From: Lewinellaceae bacterium
GTDB taxonomy: Bacteria; Bacteroidota; Bacteroidia; Chitinophagales; Saprospiraceae
Reading direction: 5' to 3'
Assembly (NCBI GenBank): GCA_020636005.1
Contig: JACJYR010000001.1
Coordinates: forward strand, 2,794,501-2,858,500
DNA length: 64,000 nucleotides
This document shows, piece after piece, positions 62,255 through 64,000 of the stretch. Numbering within the stretch: position 1 is the first letter of the stretch; every line of letters starts with the position of its first letter. Both the position numbers and the translations under genes were made by a program. The notes below the pieces were generated by a model. The model saw nothing but the letters and a program-made list of their open reading frames with translations. It was not told the origin of the DNA and did not search any database.

Positions 62255-63904
62255 ATGAAAATAATCAAATCAAATAGCATGATATTTGTTGTCTTTTTTA
62301 CCCTCATTTTATTGGCTTCATGCAGCAATAATGCTGGGCAAAATGCCAATTCGGAAAAAAATTCAGCCCGCCCCAATATCATTTATATCATGGCAGACGA
62401 CCTGACCACACAGGCGATCAGCGCCTATGAAAACGGCATATACGATGACATTGCCCCGACGCCGAACATGGATCGGCTGGCAAAGGAAGGCATGCTGTTC
62501 CAAAATGTAATGTGCACCAATGCAATATGCGGCCCCAGCCGGGCGGCCATTTTAACGGGTGATTACAGCCACCGCAACGGCTATTATAAAAATGAAAAGG
62601 GCGGCCAATTTGACAATACCAACTGGACATTCCCGCAGGAATTTCAAAAAAATGGCTACCAGACATCACTGTTTGGAAAGTGGCACCTCGGCACCGAGCC
62701 GGTCGGTTTTGATGAATATTGTTTCCATGCTTCCAATGTTCAACAGGGCAGGTATTGGGATCCCATCTACAACCACAATGGCCAGGAAGTAGAAGAAAAG
62801 GGGTATTCCACCAACCTGACTACCGACTTTGCGCTAAACTGGCTGGAACAACGGAATATAGAAAAGCCGTTCTTGATGTTGCTGCAATACAAGGCCCCCC
62901 ATCGTAGCTGGGAACCCGACACAAAATATGCCTCGCTTTGGGACAGCATCGAAATGCCCTATCCATCCAATTTTAATGACGACTTCAAAGGCCGGGAGCA
63001 AACTGCCGGCGATACCGAAATGACAATGGACTACCTGAACCGGATGGACATGAAACTGACGCCGCCCGACAACCTGCAGGGTGACGAGAAATTCAAATGG
63101 CTTTTTTATGGCATCCATCCGGGCGAGTTGGTACAACCTGACGGCATGAGCAATGAAGAAGGTAAAAAATGGCGGTATCAGCGGTATATCAAGGATTACC
63201 TGGCCTGTGTGAAATCCGTGGATGACAACATTGGCCGGGTACTGGAGTTTTTGGATAAAAATGGCCTCGCAGAAAATACCATGATTGTATTGACTTCCGA
63301 TCAGGGCTTCTACCTTGGCGAACACGGCTTTTTTGACAAACGTTTTATCTACGAGGAATCCCTACGGATGCCGTTTATCGTGCGCTACCCCAATCGGGTA
63401 AAAGCCGGCAGCGTGAACAAAGATGTGATGGCCAATGTGGACTTTGCCCCCACCTTTTTGGAGGTAGCAGGCATCAAGACTGACCACCAAACACAGGGCA
63501 GGAGTTTTGCGGCCATGCTGGATGGAAATACGCCCAACAATTGGCGGCAATCTATTTATTACCATTATTACGAATTCCCATTTTGGCACCACGTACAGCC
63601 GCATTATGGCATCCGGACGCAGGATTATACGCTGGCGCATTTTTATTATAATATTGATAAATGGGAACTATATGATTTGAAAAAAGATCCTTCGCAAATG
63701 AATAATATTATTGGTGATACTGCCTATTCGGAGGTGGTAGTGGATTTGAAACAACAATTAACAGATCTTCAAAAACAATACGGCGACGACCGCACCCTTA
63801 CTGAGTTCCGTGAAATATCCGACCGTGATTTTGGGCGTATAACGACCAACCATGATATGGTAAAAGATGTGAATAAGGTACTGGAAGGAAAGGAAGGGAA
63901 ATAG
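62255..63904 (+). CDS. S1-family sulfatase, lipoprotein (GlcNAc-6-sulfatase-like)
   Basis: 549 residues from ATG 62255, 13 bp after the previous stop; the in-frame ATG at 62231 lies inside the upstream gene. Lipobox LLASC with lipid Cys23. Active-site CGPSR at Cys92, metal pair in YIMADDLTT. The run TNAICGPSRAAILTGDYSHR then NGY is like the N-acetylglucosamine-6-sulfatase subfamily. Surface or periplasmic; likely acts in the same degradation pathway. Confidence 0.94.
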   Translation: MKIIKSNSMIFVVFFTLILLASCSNNAGQNANSEKNSARPNIIYIMADDLTTQAISAYENGIYDDIAPTPNMDRLAKEGMLFQNVMCTNAICGPSRAAILTGDYSHRNGYYKNEKGGQFDNTNWTFPQEFQKNGYQTSLFGKWHLGTEPVGFDEYCFHASNVQQGRYWDPIYNHNGQEVEEKGYSTNLTTDFALNWLEQRNIEKPFLMLLQYKAPHRSWEPDTKYASLWDSIEMPYPSNFNDDFKGREQTAGDTEMTMDYLNRMDMKLTPPDNLQGDEKFKWLFYGIHPGELVQPDGMSNEEGKKWRYQRYIKDYLACVKSVDDNIGRVLEFLDKNGLAENTMIVLTSDQGFYLGEHGFFDKRFIYEESLRMPFIVRYPNRVKAGSVNKDVMANVDFAPTFLEVAGIKTDHQTQGRSFAAMLDGNTPNNWRQSIYYHYYEFPFWHHVQPHYGIRTQDYTLAHFYYNIDKWELYDLKKDPSQMNNIIGDTAYSEVVVDLKQQLTDLQKQYGDDRTLTEFREISDRDFGRITTNHDMVKDVNKVLEGKEGK

Positions 63905-63953
63905 GGGAAAATTTATTTGAAGTTAATCTTTTCTACACGACAAAAATATTATT

Positions 63954-64000
63954 ATGAAAAAATTTTCCCTTACACTTTGCCTGTTAGCTTCCCTTCACCA
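63954..64000 (+). CDS. Start of another exported protein, cut by window edge
   Basis: ATG at 63954 opens MKKFSLTLCLLASLH, a signal-peptide-like sequence of 15 visible residues. Family unknown. It is 49 bp after the last sulfatase on the same strand, so the locus continues to the right. Confidence 0.65.
   Translation, partial: MKKFSLTLCLLASLH

Noticed and set aside
1..64000. CRISPR arrays, prophage or transposase genes
   Set aside because: No regular spacer-repeat array, phage structural gene or transposase motif was seen; the repeats found are irregular or hairpin elements.

Overview
The window reads as chromosomal DNA of a Bacteroidota bacterium, most likely of the Saprospiria (Lewinella/Haliscomenobacter-like) branch. 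Evidence: type IX secretion (T9SS) C-terminal signals of both kinds, a SusC/SusD pair, a hybrid two-component regulator, the bacillithiol gene bshA, promoters of the Bacteroidota type (TAnnTTTG at -7) and almost no Shine-Dalgarno sequences. The lineage below phylum is inference. No rRNA genes, prophage, IS transposase or CRISPR array was seen; one tRNA (Cys) is present.

Layout. 1-4216 (minus strand): two related DUF2231-like membrane proteins flank an OmpR-type response regulator/sensor kinase pair and an exported rubrerythrin-like lipoprotein. 4389-6321: a DEAD-box RNA helicase with a textbook promoter, a ~275-nt leader and a strong terminator. 6374-11895: QueD-like enzyme, tRNA-Cys, a decayed FIST/kinase remnant, a T9SS surface protein, a lipoprotein, RsmI, PurS and PssA. 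12242-17840: two rhomboid proteases, an EEP-family hydrolase, CysS and a MoxR ATPase. 18223-26179: PriA, a tiny T9SS-tagged protein, BshA, a second EEP hydrolase and two MscS-type channels. 26418-30909 (minus): a tightly packed TIR-like / PIN-like / DUF4129-like operon, then MtaB and an AlkB-type hydroxylase. 31168-34793: Hpt, an inositol-monophosphatase-family enzyme, and a three-gene set of coiled-coil protein, longin/roadblock-like protein and Ras-like GTPase. It converges on a 1360-residue protein with two cyclase domains, an ATPase and a TPR array, an order resembling animal soluble adenylyl cyclase. 39319-44209: membrane protein, then SDR / lipoprotein / hotdog dehydratase / glycosyltransferase-DUF2062, reminiscent of aryl-polyene or flexirubin accessory genes.

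44497-64000 is one polysaccharide utilization locus: a frameshifted hybrid two-component regulator, four S1 sulfatases, an aldose-1-epimerase-like protein, SusC, SusD, a GH3 glycosidase and the start of another exported protein at the right edge. The glycan target is presumably sulfated. A 38-bp box (33/38 identical) lies before both the first sulfatase and susC, 21-22 bp upstream of a -7 element, and is the best candidate operator for the regulator.

Intergenic DNA is rich in structure. There is a ~110-bp family with imperfect terminal inverted repeats and two internal hairpins (four or five copies plus fragments), a 153-bp hairpin-rich element directly before an SDR gene, a nearly perfect 60-bp palindrome with a shorter relative 1.5 kb away, and several locus-specific short word repeats, one of which has entered the mtaB reading frame.
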